Below, one piece after another: positions 8,703-16,616 of a DNA stretch of 64,000 nucleotides; positions within the stretch are counted from its first letter, which is position 1; each line of letters begins with the position of its first letter. Below the pieces are notes generated by a model. The model searched no databases. It was given only the letters and a program-made list of their open reading frames with translations, and was not told where the DNA came from. Origin of the DNA: JAGQWW01 sp041392845 (lineage in GTDB: Bacteria > Bacteroidota > Bacteroidia > Chitinophagales > Saprospiraceae); assembly GCA_041392845.1 (NCBI GenBank), contig JAWKLG010000019.1, forward strand, positions 1 to 64,000, given 5' to 3'. A program made the translations under genes and the position numbers.

Positions 8703-9197
8703 CTACAAGGCCATTTGATAATAATTATAATCCGTCATGGGTGCATCTTCAAATCCAAGGTTTCTACCGATGGCTGTAATTTGTCCTCGGTGATAGGTTC
8801 CGTGATTCATTAGATGTTGGATAAATTGATAACGAGGTTTGGTTCCTTTCACCCAGGGAGTGTCCAGGTAAATCTCCTTCAAAAGGTCTGTTTCGGACAT
8901 ATCTTCAATGTTTTTTGCCATTCCTCTGGATTGATGAATCAGCGGCAGAAAAATGTTTTCATGTTTGGGCTCTTTTTCCATAAATCGTTGCGAAAATTGG
9001 GGTATTTCTTCAATGATACTTTGCCAAAATTCCTGTACTGCGAAAATGTGGTTGAGGGTAAGGATTAGACTGGGATAACTACTTGGGACTGATTGGTAGT
9101 AAAGGTCGGATGGTTTGCTTTGCAACCAATTTACCAACCTTTCATTCGCCCAGGCATTGTATTGTGCATAATCGGAAATCAAATTCTTTAAACTCAT
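8703..9197 (-). CDS. DinB family protein
   Basis: The 164-residue protein begins LISDYAQYNAWANERLVNWL, has the first metal-ligand histidine in LILTLNHIFAVQEFW and the HxxxH pair in FIQHLMNHGTYHRGQITAIGRNLG; this His-His-His arrangement is the metal site of the DinB four-helix bundle superfamily (bacillithiol/mycothiol S-transferase-like fold). Length is typical. Members act on thiols or electrophiles or are damage-inducible; which applies here is unknown. It precedes a WYL-domain regulator on the same strand, a common neighbour of DinB genes. Confidence 0.9.
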   Translation of the reverse strand: MSLKNLISDYAQYNAWANERLVNWLQSKPSDLYYQSVPSSYPSLILTLNHIFAVQEFWQSIIEEIPQFSQRFMEKEPKHENIFLPLIHQSRGMAKNIEDMSETDLLKEIYLDTPWVKGTKPRYQFIQHLMNHGTYHRGQITAIGRNLGFEDAPMTDYNYYQMAL

Positions 9198-9257
9198 TTT
9201 TTCAGGTTTTGAATGAATAATGAGTCAAAGATATTTCAGGTTACTGTCAAGGGTGTG

Positions 9258-9971
9258 TCAGGGGTTGATTTGAGGATAAATATATTTTTCAACAAATTCC
9301 TTCACAGTCATATTATGCGGTTCAAAATGCTCTGAAGTGAGGAAAAGGTTCTTCATTCTGTCAATCCTAAAAACCCGAAAATCTTTTCGTTTTCTACAAT
9401 ATGCGGCAAGTACCCAGTTTTCACCATAAGAATGATACAATGAAAAAGGTTCTATGATTCTTTCGGATGGAATTCCCTTTTCATTTGTGTACTCAATTTT
9501 GACACATAAATACTGTGTTAGTGCCTCCTGAATCGGGCCGAGAAATTTAGAAATTCCGGTGAGATAAATACTTTTTGCGACCACCATGCGGTTTTCAAGG
9601 AACTCCAAACGCTCCTTTTGCTTTCCACTCAAAACCGATTTCACCTTCGCAATTGCCGCATCAAAATCATCAGAAAGTGAATCATCCTTGGCGAGCTTTA
9701 GAAACTTGGTCGCTGTTACCAATGCATTGGCCTCACGTTCTGTAAACATAACCGGGGGCAGAGAAAAGCCTTCCATCAGGGAATATCCTTTCCCTTCTTC
9801 AGTTACAATTGGCACTCCCGATTGTTCCAAAGTCCTGATGTCCCTGTAAATGGTTCTGACACTCACGCCAAATCTTTCAGCCAGTTCTGTTGCTGTTGTC
9901 AATCTCTTTGATTGCAACATGATAAGGATAGTGGTCAACCTGGCTAGTCTTGGCTTTTCAGGAGATGTCAT
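9258..9971 (-). CDS. YafY-type HTH/WYL-domain transcriptional regulator
   Basis: The N-terminus carries an HTH of the DeoR/HTH_11 type (TTATELAERFGVSVRTIYRDIRTLEQSGVPI, residues about 24-54), followed by the wing EGKGYSLMEGFSLPP. The C-terminal half (YLCVKIEYTNEKG to VFRIDRMKNLFL) is a WYL domain, a ligand-sensing module that binds nucleic-acid or small-molecule signals. At 237 residues it is a standard YafY/YobV-like regulator. It probably controls the neighbouring DinB, VOC, SRPBCC or GyrI-like genes, judging by position only. Confidence 0.93.
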   Translation of the reverse strand: MTSPEKPRLARLTTILIMLQSKRLTTATELAERFGVSVRTIYRDIRTLEQSGVPIVTEEGKGYSLMEGFSLPPVMFTEREANALVTATKFLKLAKDDSLSDDFDAAIAKVKSVLSGKQKERLEFLENRMVVAKSIYLTGISKFLGPIQEALTQYLCVKIEYTNEKGIPSERIIEPFSLYHSYGENWVLAAYCRKRKDFRVFRIDRMKNLFLTSEHFEPHNMTVKEFVEKYIYPQINP

Positions 9972-10016
9972 TCGATAAATTTCAAAATCAAAAACGCTTG
10001 GATGTAAATGTAGAAA

Positions 10017-10646
10017 TTATTCAGATGCTACTTCAAACCTCAATACTGTCTTTAATTTGGAAGGTTCTACTCTTCGAGCATCACTTAGGTATATTTCTTT
10101 GTGAATTTTTGATTTTCTATTCAATCTTTTTTCTTTTGCCCAATCTTCCATCACCTTAAAACTGGCAGGTTCATCATCATAACTTCCCAGGTGCAACATT
10201 TGCACACAAGGTCCTTCTTTTATACTTTCAAAACAGACTTTTTCAAGATAGGAATTTTGATTTTTGGCTTTAGCCTGTTCCCTTACTTTTTTAAAAAATA
10301 TTTCATCCACAAAGTCGGGCTGTCGAATCATCAAGGTATATACAAGGTCATTTTTATCAATGATTCCATTGAAAGACTCTCTGCCTTTTTCATTAAGATC
10401 CCATACACCTTCTAGCGGATATACAGTGAAATCATAATATCCGGGAAGCTTATTTTCCTTTTTAGCAGTCATTTTAATACCATAGGCAACCGCATAAAGT
10501 GCCGTGACGCACTTTTCGAATTCGGGTCCGTTTGGATTCCCTTCTCCCTTTATGGTGATAAATTTAAATGCTGGAATTTCTATGAATTCCGGCTTCATTT
10601 TCGGGAGGTAAAGGTGCTTTTCTGATTTACGCCATTCGTGCTTCAT
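10017..10646 (-). CDS. GyrI-like small-molecule-binding protein
   Basis: I start the gene at the ATG at 10646 (MKHEWRKSEKHLYLP); an upstream in-frame start would add eleven unlike residues. The protein contains PEFIEIPAFKFITIKGEGNP and an YDFTVYPLEGVWD segment, typical of the GyrI-like (SOUL/MerR effector-like) superfamily of tandem beta-alpha-beta-beta repeats that bind hydrophobic cations. Residues near EGPCVQMLHLGSYDDEPASF match the second half of the fold. Family members hydrolyse or sequester small compounds or inhibit gyrase; the specific role is unknown. It lies just upstream of the WYL regulator on the same strand. Confidence 0.88.
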   Translation of the reverse strand: MKHEWRKSEKHLYLPKMKPEFIEIPAFKFITIKGEGNPNGPEFEKCVTALYAVAYGIKMTAKKENKLPGYYDFTVYPLEGVWDLNEKGRESFNGIIDKNDLVYTLMIRQPDFVDEIFFKKVREQAKAKNQNSYLEKVCFESIKEGPCVQMLHLGSYDDEPASFKVMEDWAKEKRLNRKSKIHKEIYLSDARRVEPSKLKTVLRFEVASE

Positions 10647-10736
10647 GATTGGAAAATTTGTTGAGGTACAAATTTCCAAATGCCCTGTGCCATAGGTATG
10701 TCAGGGGTAAATTATTTTTAAAAAGAAAAAAAGGCA

Positions 10737-11129
10737 TCAATGAAGCAACTTCGCCAGACCAACTTTTTTGACCATCGTGGTTGCACAATCTCGGCCTTTG
10801 TATTTCACTACTGCTGTTTCATCCGGCATCAGCTCAATTGCTTCAATGGAAGCTTTTCTGGAACCTTTTTTACAGATTTGCATCTCTGTGTACACCATTT
10901 TACCAGTATTCATACCCCGGATGTACATTCTATCAAAATTGATGGAGTCCGTAAAAAACTGGACAGCCATCTCTTTATCTTCCAAAATCATCTCCGATTC
11001 ATATAGAGTTTGCTCTTTTGGATCCTCCTTTACAACATCAGTTGAATCTTGAATTCCTCCCGTTTTTTCATTTTCACAGGAAACCAATATTGATGTTATT
11101 GTTATTAAAAATATAAGAAAATTTCTCAT
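10737..11129 (-). CDS. Small lipoprotein, uncharacterised
   Basis: The frame is open further upstream, but that part overlaps the next gene; the ATG at 11129 gives a proper lipoprotein signal (MRNFLIFLITITSILVSC, lipobox LVSC) and 130 residues. After the cysteine come acidic residues (ENEKTGGIQDSTD), then a small domain with MAVQFFTDSINFDRMYIRG and MQICKKGSRKASIEAIEL. I do not recognise the family. The mature protein is likely anchored in a membrane on the periplasmic or outer face. Confidence 0.65.
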   Translation of the reverse strand: MRNFLIFLITITSILVSCENEKTGGIQDSTDVVKEDPKEQTLYESEMILEDKEMAVQFFTDSINFDRMYIRGMNTGKMVYTEMQICKKGSRKASIEAIELMPDETAVVKYKGRDCATTMVKKVGLAKLLH

Positions 11130-11199
11130 GACTTGATTTTTTATGATGTAGCCTGTTCCAACGATAATTTTGTTCAAATGCTTCATTTTTTTAATAAAA

Positions 11200-12171
11200 T
11201 CATTTGCTTTTTGAAGGATGAGCACCCGATCCAAACGAATATGAACCATTTCCATCAGGGATAAATTCGAAATATCCTGCAGTAGGTGCATATACATTCT
11301 CTGTTTTTACCACTCCTCTCATATCCACCTGAAGATTGTAAACTTTTAAACTCCCGTCTAACTCACGCACAGTGTAAAATCCTTTGGAAAACCACTTCAT
11401 GACTTGTCTTTGTTCCGGTGAAAGTTTTTCCAATAAGGTTTCATTTATTCTAAATCCATTCAATGAACCTTCTTCAGGGTTAAATAAATGGATGGGTTTT
11501 AAAAATATGGAGTCTTGTGTTTTAGCTACCCCATACCAGCGCAAATTTCCAATTCCAACTGGCATGGTAAGCATCTCTTTTGGAAGGATTTTTTCCTGCC
11601 TGCAATAAGTTTTAAATCGCTGCTCAATGTGTTGTTTAACCCCTAATGTGGACAATAAATAAACAGTACTGATTACCAATCCAAAATAATTCCATTTCGC
11701 AGTTTTCCATTTTTTCCCAAACCAACCAATACTCATCCCCAGGCCCAAGAGCATAGGCAAGGTATAAACTGGATCCACTACATTAATGGAATCAAAACCA
11801 AATCTTTCATTTGAAAATGGAAGAAATAATTGGGTACCATAGGCTGTAAAAGCATCCAACAAGGCATGAGTAACCAATGTCAGCCATGAAAAAAATAAAA
11901 GTCTTGAAAAACTTTCATTTTTGAATATTCGCAAACGGGAAAGTAGATACGCAACCAGAAAAGAAAGGAAGCTGAGAACAATCAAAGCATGACTATACCC
12001 CCTGTGAATAGATAACATTTCAAAAGGGCTGTAAATTAAATACAACAACACATCCAGGTCTGGTATAGTGGCGATAATGGCACCAGTCAATGCTGCCTTA
12101 TTCCCCTTTACTTTTCCAAGGCAGGCGCGTCCAATTGCCGCACCCAAAACTGCCTGGGTAATACTATCCAT
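11200..12171 (-). CDS. YdjM-like membrane-bound metal-dependent hydrolase (DUF457)
   Basis: The start MDSITQAVLGAAIGRACLG followed by GAIIATIPDLDVLLYL and SIHRGYSHALIVL is the signature of the YdjM/LexA-binding inner-membrane (DUF457) family: H-x-G-x-(S/T)-H and D-x-D motifs that would hold a metal inside a helical membrane domain (four to five TM segments to residue 180). The last 130 residues are soluble and outside the core family domain. Family members are annotated as metal-dependent hydrolases, but no substrate is established. Length 323 is normal for the Bacteroidota form. Confidence 0.88.
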   Translation of the reverse strand: MDSITQAVLGAAIGRACLGKVKGNKAALTGAIIATIPDLDVLLYLIYSPFEMLSIHRGYSHALIVLSFLSFLVAYLLSRLRIFKNESFSRLLFFSWLTLVTHALLDAFTAYGTQLFLPFSNERFGFDSINVVDPVYTLPMLLGLGMSIGWFGKKWKTAKWNYFGLVISTVYLLSTLGVKQHIEQRFKTYCRQEKILPKEMLTMPVGIGNLRWYGVAKTQDSIFLKPIHLFNPEEGSLNGFRINETLLEKLSPEQRQVMKWFSKGFYTVRELDGSLKVYNLQVDMRGVVKTENVYAPTAGYFEFIPDGNGSYSFGSGAHPSKSK

Positions 12172-12213
12172 TCAAATTTTTCCACAAATAAAAGGAAATA
12201 TTTACAGGCTCAT

Positions 12214-12462
12214 TTATGAATTGCGCAAAGCTTTAATCAATTCCTTTTTGTTCATTTTACTCCTGCCTTCAATTCCTACCTTTTTCGCTTGTTCATATAA
12301 TTCGTCCTTGGTTCTGTCTTCATACTGTTCGGCTTTGCCGCCTTTTTTCCCTGAATTGGGTGTATTGGCAATTCTGGCTGCTTTTTGTTTGCTCATCCCT
12401 TTGTCTCTGAGCTCCTCATATTGCTTGTCATTTTTAATCGATGGACCATGATTCTTTGCCAT
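12214..12462 (-). CDS. Small Rho-termination-factor N-domain-like protein
   Basis: Starting at the ATG at 12462 gives 82 residues, MAKNHGPSIKNDKQYEEL then MSKQKAARIANTPN, a basic and lysine-rich N-terminal part, followed by TKDELYEQAKKVGIEGRSKMNKKELIKAL, a SAP-like helix pair seen at the start of Rho termination factor. Such short proteins (DUF7218 plus Rho_N) are widespread in bacteria, with unknown function and probable nucleic-acid binding. Fourteen extra residues are possible if translation starts at 12504. Confidence 0.82.
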   Translation of the reverse strand: MAKNHGPSIKNDKQYEELRDKGMSKQKAARIANTPNSGKKGGKAEQYEDRTKDELYEQAKKVGIEGRSKMNKKELIKALRNS

Positions 12463-12525
12463 TATTCTTGATTTTTTGGGGTTTGAAATGGTTTTTTTCT
12501 TCAACAGTTATTAAAAAACCCTTGT

Positions 12526-13185
12526 TCAATTCCCCTTTTTATCACCTTGCATGAATCCGACCTTAAATCCGGAACGATTCAGGGTAATCAAATCTGAAGT
12601 CTCTCCGATAATCTCATCTATCAAGCCAAATTCTTTAGCTTCAATGGCATTTAAAAATTTGTCTCTAAGAAAAAATGCTTCTATTTCTTCCCAACTTTTG
12701 CCTGCATGTTTACCCATTAAATGGAACAATTGGGTTTGAATTCTTTCCTGCTCATGCGTGGCAATTCTTACATCTTCGGTGTACCCTCTTGCACCACCTC
12801 CAGTCGGATGCATATGAATGGTAGCGTGTGGCAGGGCATATCTCCGACCTTTTTCACCTGCACTCAACAAAAAGGTGCCCATACTTCCGGTAAATCCCAG
12901 ACAATAAGTAGCAACCGGAGCAGACATCATTTTCATAGTATCATAAATGGCCAGACCGGCATAAACTTCACCTCCCGGACTTTGTATATAAACATTCACG
13001 GGCATTTTTGAATCGACACTGTTCAGATATAATAGTTGTGCAACGATAACACTGGCCATGCCTTGTTGAATGGGGCCAGAAATAAAGACAATTCGTTCTT
13101 TAAGGAGGAGGCTGTAGATATCATACGCACGCTCTCCCCTACTGCCATCATCGATGACCATTGGAATAAGACCTGCCATTTCCAA
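12526..13185 (-). CDS. clpP: ATP-dependent Clp protease proteolytic subunit
   Basis: The 219-residue protein matches ClpP along its length: VNVYIQSPGGEVYAGLAIYDTM (oxyanion-hole glycines) and the catalytic triad S101 in GFTGSMG, H126 in HMHPTGGG, and D175 in FFLRDKFLNAIEAKEFGLID. ClpP forms a tetradecameric serine-protease chamber fed by ClpX or ClpA. The motif around the serine reads FTGSMG rather than the usual QAASMG and the histidine motif also differs, and there are no neighbouring clpX or tig genes, so this is probably a second, diverged ClpP paralog rather than the main one. It is followed on the same strand by unrelated small genes. Confidence 0.93.
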   Translation of the reverse strand: MEMAGLIPMVIDDGSRGERAYDIYSLLLKERIVFISGPIQQGMASVIVAQLLYLNSVDSKMPVNVYIQSPGGEVYAGLAIYDTMKMMSAPVATYCLGFTGSMGTFLLSAGEKGRRYALPHATIHMHPTGGGARGYTEDVRIATHEQERIQTQLFHLMGKHAGKSWEEIEAFFLRDKFLNAIEAKEFGLIDEIIGETSDLITLNRSGFKVGFMQGDKKGN

Positions 13186-13199
13186 ACTTGTTTTATTTT

Positions 13200-13451
13200 T
13201 TAAAAAATAGATTTGACTTTTGCTTTCAAGCGAATCCCTTCAGGAGTTTTAAAAAAAGCAGCACTCGCTTTTTCGATTTCCCCTTTGGTATTTTTCCTTG
13301 AAAATAAACGCAGGATGCGCATGGTTTTCTTTTGCAAGGCCAACTCGGCTTTCAAAAGAGGTTTTTCCTGAAGGCTGGACTCAAATCTTAACTTCTCTTC
13401 CCAGAAAAGTTTCCCATTTAAGTAGCGATCAATCAATCCAGTATTATTCAT
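13200..13451 (-). CDS. Small protein encoded downstream of a sigma factor
   Basis: About 83 residues (start at the ATG at 13451; 13463 is an alternative that overlaps the upstream gene more). It reads MNNTGLIDRYLNGKLFWEEKLRFESSL, a common opening of small Bacteroidota proteins that sit beside ECF sigma factors, and is rich in K and E without membrane segments or zinc ligands. Its start overlaps the end of the sigma gene, so the two are translationally coupled. By position it may be an anti-sigma-like or modulatory partner, but there is no direct evidence. Confidence 0.6.
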   Translation of the reverse strand: MNNTGLIDRYLNGKLFWEEKLRFESSLQEKPLLKAELALQKKTMRILRLFSRKNTKGEIEKASAAFFKTPEGIRLKAKVKSIF

Positions 13452-13986
13452 AAAAGTCTTCATATTTCAATGATTTTTCATGAACAATACTTTTCACTTT
13501 ATCCAGACATTTGTGTTTCTGTACACTTACCGAATGCTTTGAAGAAAACCCAAATGTTTTCATTAAGGATTCCAGCTTTTTCTCCTCAAAATAAAAGGCA
13601 CTCAACAAATCCATACATTTCTTTCCTGCCTTCTCTAAAAATTTAAGAATCCGCTTTTCGGAAGGAGTTGGATAGAAATCTTCGAGCACTGTATATTGCA
13701 CCTTGTAAGATAAAAGTGTATTTTCTTTTTCGACCTGTTTACATTTTTGCCACCAAAGATTTTTTGCAGCACCCATCACATATTGTTCTGCCTTTTCTAC
13801 CTGATCCATTTTTTCAAGGTAGGCAACCAATGCATCCTGAAAAATATCTTCAGCCTGCTCAAAATTGCCTCCTTTGTTTTTTATAAATCCGGCAACTTTT
13901 GGGAATACCTTCAAATAAAGTTTTTCAAGCTTCGCATCCACCCCCTCCTCTACCAAAATTTGATTTTCAATCCAATCCATAATCAA
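13444..13986 (-). CDS. ECF-type RNA polymerase sigma factor
   Basis: Residues 20-70 form sigma region 2 (FPKVAGFIKNKGGNFEQAEDIFQDALVAYLEK, where the D-I-F-Q-D-A motif is typical), and the C-terminal part with KCMDLLSAFYFEEKKLESLMKTFGFSSKHSVSVQKHKCLDKV is a region-4 helix-turn-helix of sigma-70. It lacks regions 1 and 3, so it belongs to the extracytoplasmic-function class that redirects RNA polymerase to a small set of promoters. It is 180 residues, a normal length. The following small gene overlaps its stop and may modulate it. The regulon cannot be told. Confidence 0.87.
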   Translation of the reverse strand: MIMDWIENQILVEEGVDAKLEKLYLKVFPKVAGFIKNKGGNFEQAEDIFQDALVAYLEKMDQVEKAEQYVMGAAKNLWWQKCKQVEKENTLLSYKVQYTVLEDFYPTPSEKRILKFLEKAGKKCMDLLSAFYFEEKKLESLMKTFGFSSKHSVSVQKHKCLDKVKSIVHEKSLKYEDFYE

Positions 13987-14016
13987 GCATTTATTAAGAT
14001 GTGCAATTTAAGGGAA

Positions 14017-14185
14017 AAATATCACCGGCTCGGGGGCTCGTTTGCTCGTTTTCTCGTTAGCTCGGGGGCTCGTTTGCTTGGTGGCTCGTTGGCGCGGGGG
14101 CTCGTTTGCGCGGTGGCTCGGTGGATCGGGGGCTCGATGGCTCGGGGGTTCGTTTGCTCGGTGGCTCGGTGGTTTGGTTCTGGTA
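14017..14185. repeat. Degenerate CTCG word repeat (GGCTCGTTTGCTCG type)
   Basis: A run of CTCG-anchored words such as GGGGGCTCGTTTGCTCG and GGTGGCTCGGTGG. Its reverse complement gives CGAG words (cgagctaacgag) of the kind seen at 25.6-26.05 kb, so the two blocks are related repeats in opposite orientation. The frame through it gives only low-complexity arginine/proline-rich peptide and I do not treat it as a gene. Confidence 0.75.
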
Positions 14186-14202
14186 GAGGGGTTATTTTAA
14201 AT

Positions 14203-14246
14203 GAAAAGCGGTAGGTCAAGGGCATGCCCTTGACCTACCGCTTTTC
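14203..14246. repeat. Perfect 44-base palindrome
   Basis: Positions 14203-14224 and 14225-14246 are exact reverse complements with no loop: GAAAAGCGGTAGGTCAAGGG then CA, mirrored. The outer A/T residues partly extend the symmetry. It lies between the stop of the lipoprotein gene at 14290 and the sigma gene start. On RNA it would form a 20-bp stem followed by a short T run in both directions, so it may act as a bidirectional terminator or a cruciform/REP-like site. Confidence 0.85.
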
Positions 14247-14289
14247 GTTTATATTCAATTGATTGTCAAATATTTAAACGAAACCTAAT

Positions 14290-14913
14290 TTACTCCTGCT
14301 CCATGAAATTCTTGGAAAAATCATTCTTGGTTTTAACAATATAATCATGGATGATTAGGTATTCACTTTTTTCCAATGGCTTCATGTAAATGGTGGTCGT
14401 ATCATACTCTTTCGGAATTTCTACCAGTACAACCTGACCATAAATGGCAACTGGAACCCAAATTTTTTCTCCACTGAGTTGTTCGGGATTTTCTTCGGTT
14501 TGATTTAAAAACGAAGCGATATCATCGAAGAATTGTTGAAAAATTGGGTGATTAAAATAAGAAGTTGGTAGTATTTCGTATCCTTCCAACTCTTCAATTT
14601 TATCAAACATCAATTTATTATCCTCCATATTTAAAAGGACTCCTTCCTGAAGAAATCCGGAAGAACTTAAATCAAAATCTCCCTCTTCAGTTTTGGTCAA
14701 AAATTGATATCCTTCAGGTAAAATGAAAAAATTGTCTTCCAAAATGGAAGTTCCTTCAGGAAATTGAAGGTCAAATTTTTTCTCGGCTTGTACTTTTCCT
14801 TGAGAAGACAAAGATTCTGTTGGGGCAAGTTCTATTCTTTCTTTAATACAGGAGCCAAGAAAAAATGGCAAGATCGCACTAAGGAGTATCAGGGTTTTAA
14901 AATGCTTTTTCAT
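14290..14913 (-). CDS. Lipoprotein, uncharacterised
   Basis: A lipoprotein signal peptide (MKKHFKTLILLSAILPFFLGSC, lipobox LGSC) is followed by an acidic 185-residue domain with no family I recognise (FDLQFPEGTSILEDNFFILPEGYQF, then EKIWVPVAIYGQVVLVEIPKEY). It lacks cysteines after the lipid anchor. The gene stands alone on the minus strand with a palindrome just beyond its stop. Function is unknown. Confidence 0.65.
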   Translation of the reverse strand: MKKHFKTLILLSAILPFFLGSCIKERIELAPTESLSSQGKVQAEKKFDLQFPEGTSILEDNFFILPEGYQFLTKTEEGDFDLSSSGFLQEGVLLNMEDNKLMFDKIEELEGYEILPTSYFNHPIFQQFFDDIASFLNQTEENPEQLSGEKIWVPVAIYGQVVLVEIPKEYDTTTIYMKPLEKSEYLIIHDYIVKTKNDFSKNFMEQE

Positions 14914-15280
14914 GAAAGGTAATTTTAGTTGAACATATCGCTTTAACTGTCTAAAGATAATGAAATTTTAATGTTTAAAAAATTAATTAACAAAACTCCA
15001 TTTACTATCATATAACAACTCGAAGATGCTCCTGATCGTCTGAAGGTCTTGCTATTAGGTATTCGATGTTCGCTTTTCATTTTTAGGAAGGCCACGTAAA
15101 TCGTAAACCGTAAACCGTAAATACCACAAATACCAGTTGAAAAGCTCCTCCATCTGTTATTCTACTTGAAATATATGAAATTCCCATCAAGGAACTTAAA
15201 GCGAAATTTATCAACATTCAATCCATAGTCATTTTTATTTTTTCAACCTTTGCTTTTCAAAATGTAAAAATTCAGTCCGG
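14914..15280. other. Intergenic region carrying one copy of a dispersed element
   Basis: This 367-base gap has no gene. It holds cgcttttc and gtaaaccgtaaa words and, at about 15122-15197, a dispersed element shared with 27.7 and 54.8 kb. The 70 bases before the TRIC gene are AT-rich; I see no clear promoter. Confidence 0.6.
15061..15197 (+). repeat. Dispersed repeat element, copy 1
   Basis: It shares ACAAATACCAG, GTTATTCTACTTG and ATTCCCATCAAGGAACT, in the same order and spacing, with copies at about 27690-27834 and 54721-54866. Each copy is preceded by cgcttttcg and cgtaaaccgtaaa words. The AAAGCTCCTCCA segment is shared only with the 54.8-kb copy. No ORF or terminal inverted repeat is visible. 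Confidence 0.75.
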
Positions 15281-15880
15281 TTGGATCTTATCACTTTTAT
15301 CGATTATTCGGGTACCCTTGTTTTTGCCATCAGCGGAATACTGGCTGGTGTCGACAGGAAATTTGATCTTTTTGGAGTTTTCATCCTCGGATTCGTCACC
15401 GCCGTGGGAGGAGGTACGCTAAGGGATGTGCTCATCGGTAGCACTCCTGTTGCCTGGATGAAGAATGACATTTATGTTTTCATCATTCTTTTAGCTGTGC
15501 CTATTTGTTATATTTGGAAAGAACGTATTTTAAAAATGAAAAAGGGTCTTTTCCTGTTTGATACCATAGGAATTGGCCTTTTTACCATATTAGGCCTTCA
15601 AAAGACCCTCCAACTGGGGCTTTCTCCTACCATAGCAGTAATGATGGGGGTCGTCTCAGCAACATTTGGCGGCGTAACTCGCGATGTACTTTCCAACCAT
15701 CCGCCTCTTATTTTTCAAAAAGAAATTTATGCCATGGCCTGCCTTGCAGGAGCGATTTTATTTCTGATTGCCGATAATTTCTTTTTGGAAGAAATTGCAA
15801 TGATCATCTCCATCAGCGCTGTGATTGCAATTAGAATTCTGGCCATCAAAAGAAAATGGACATTGGGCTTTAATCCTTAA
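15281..15880 (+). CDS. TRIC-type (trimeric intracellular cation) channel family protein
   Basis: The 199-residue protein has about six to seven membrane segments and two internal copies of the YicG/UPF0126 repeat: TAVGGGTLRDVLIGSTPVAWM (residues 44-64) and SATFGGVTRDVLSNHPPLIF (residues 126-145). The GGGxxRD motifs form the pore-lining kinks of bacterial TRIC channels, which conduct K+ or Na+ as homotrimers. I use the TTG at 15281, because no in-frame ATG lies upstream and the encoded MDLITFIDYSGTLVFAISGI matches the normal start of the family. Its 3' end overlaps the convergent gene at 15870 by 11 bases. Confidence 0.9.
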   Translation: MDLITFIDYSGTLVFAISGILAGVDRKFDLFGVFILGFVTAVGGGTLRDVLIGSTPVAWMKNDIYVFIILLAVPICYIWKERILKMKKGLFLFDTIGIGLFTILGLQKTLQLGLSPTIAVMMGVVSATFGGVTRDVLSNHPPLIFQKEIYAMACLAGAILFLIADNFFLEEIAMIISISAVIAIRILAIKRKWTLGFNP

Positions 15881-16598
15881 TTTTTATTTTCTCTCTAATT
15901 CCAAATCTATAACCAATCCAAACATTCAACCTGATGTCAGGAAAACTTTGATACTCCACACCTTTGCGATTGGAAGGGATGGGCGCATCCGGAAAAACAC
16001 CTGGAAAATCAAAAAGAAAATCATTGGAATTTTTTTCTTCCCCGGATTTATTTAAACGCTCCGATTTTATATTGGTTAGGAATGTCTTTCCAACATTTAT
16101 CTGAACTCCCATAAAAATCCTTTTAGTATTAAAGGTGTTCACCTGAAAAAACATCATGGGCGTTAATTGATTCCAACTTTTATAAAAAAGAGAATTACCA
16201 AAAACAGTTTGAAACGGATCAAAGTCCATGTCTTCGATATGGAGCCTGTCATAGCGGAAAGCAATACCCAAATGCATGAGTTTGCGTTTGCTTGGCAAAA
16301 GGTCAAGACCTGCCTTGCCGGTAATTCCAAAACTAAATCCTTCATCTGAAATTCCTGAAGCTCCTTCCAGGATGCCCACATAAAAATCTGCCTCGGTCCC
16401 CAATAAAAAACCATTCAAGTAAGTCTCTCCACCTATGTGCAGGGATTGTTTATTGTTGACAAAGGCTAAAGGATCGAGATAAACAGCATATTGAAAGGAA
16501 GTATCTGTTTGTGCTGAAAGTCGATTTGACAAGCTTCCAAACAAAAAAATAAAAAATGCGCAAATAAAGGGCTGACTTAGATTTTTGAAAGTTTTCAT
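15870..16598 (-). CDS. Outer-membrane protein, last member of a five-paralog array
   Basis: Signal-like start (MKTFKNLSQPFICAFFIFLF) and about 215 residues of beta-barrel-like strands ending in IGYRFGIREKIKIKD. It shares a common skeleton with the four genes upstream: a QSLxI strand near the start, a GAxxDxxPxK turn (AGLDLLPSKRK), LTPMMFFQVNTFNTKRIF, and GKTFLTNIKSE. It is the most diverged copy and the last gene of the operon. The stop overlaps the end of the TRIC gene on the other strand. Function unknown; size and aromatic strand ends suggest an 8- to 10-strand barrel. Confidence 0.7.
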   Translation of the reverse strand: MKTFKNLSQPFICAFFIFLFGSLSNRLSAQTDTSFQYAVYLDPLAFVNNKQSLHIGGETYLNGFLLGTEADFYVGILEGASGISDEGFSFGITGKAGLDLLPSKRKLMHLGIAFRYDRLHIEDMDFDPFQTVFGNSLFYKSWNQLTPMMFFQVNTFNTKRIFMGVQINVGKTFLTNIKSERLNKSGEEKNSNDFLFDFPGVFPDAPIPSNRKGVEYQSFPDIRLNVWIGYRFGIREKIKIKD

Positions 16599-16616
16599 TT
16601 ACGAAAGTTTTAGTTT

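Noticed and set aside
11130..11297. Upstream extension of the small lipoprotein gene
   Set aside because: It overlaps the YdjM-like gene and precedes a strong lipoprotein signal at 11129; the shorter start fits.
14022..14225. Minus-strand ORF of 67 residues with arginine/proline repeats
   Set aside because: It is translation of the CTCG word repeat, with low complexity and no start signal or neighbour support.
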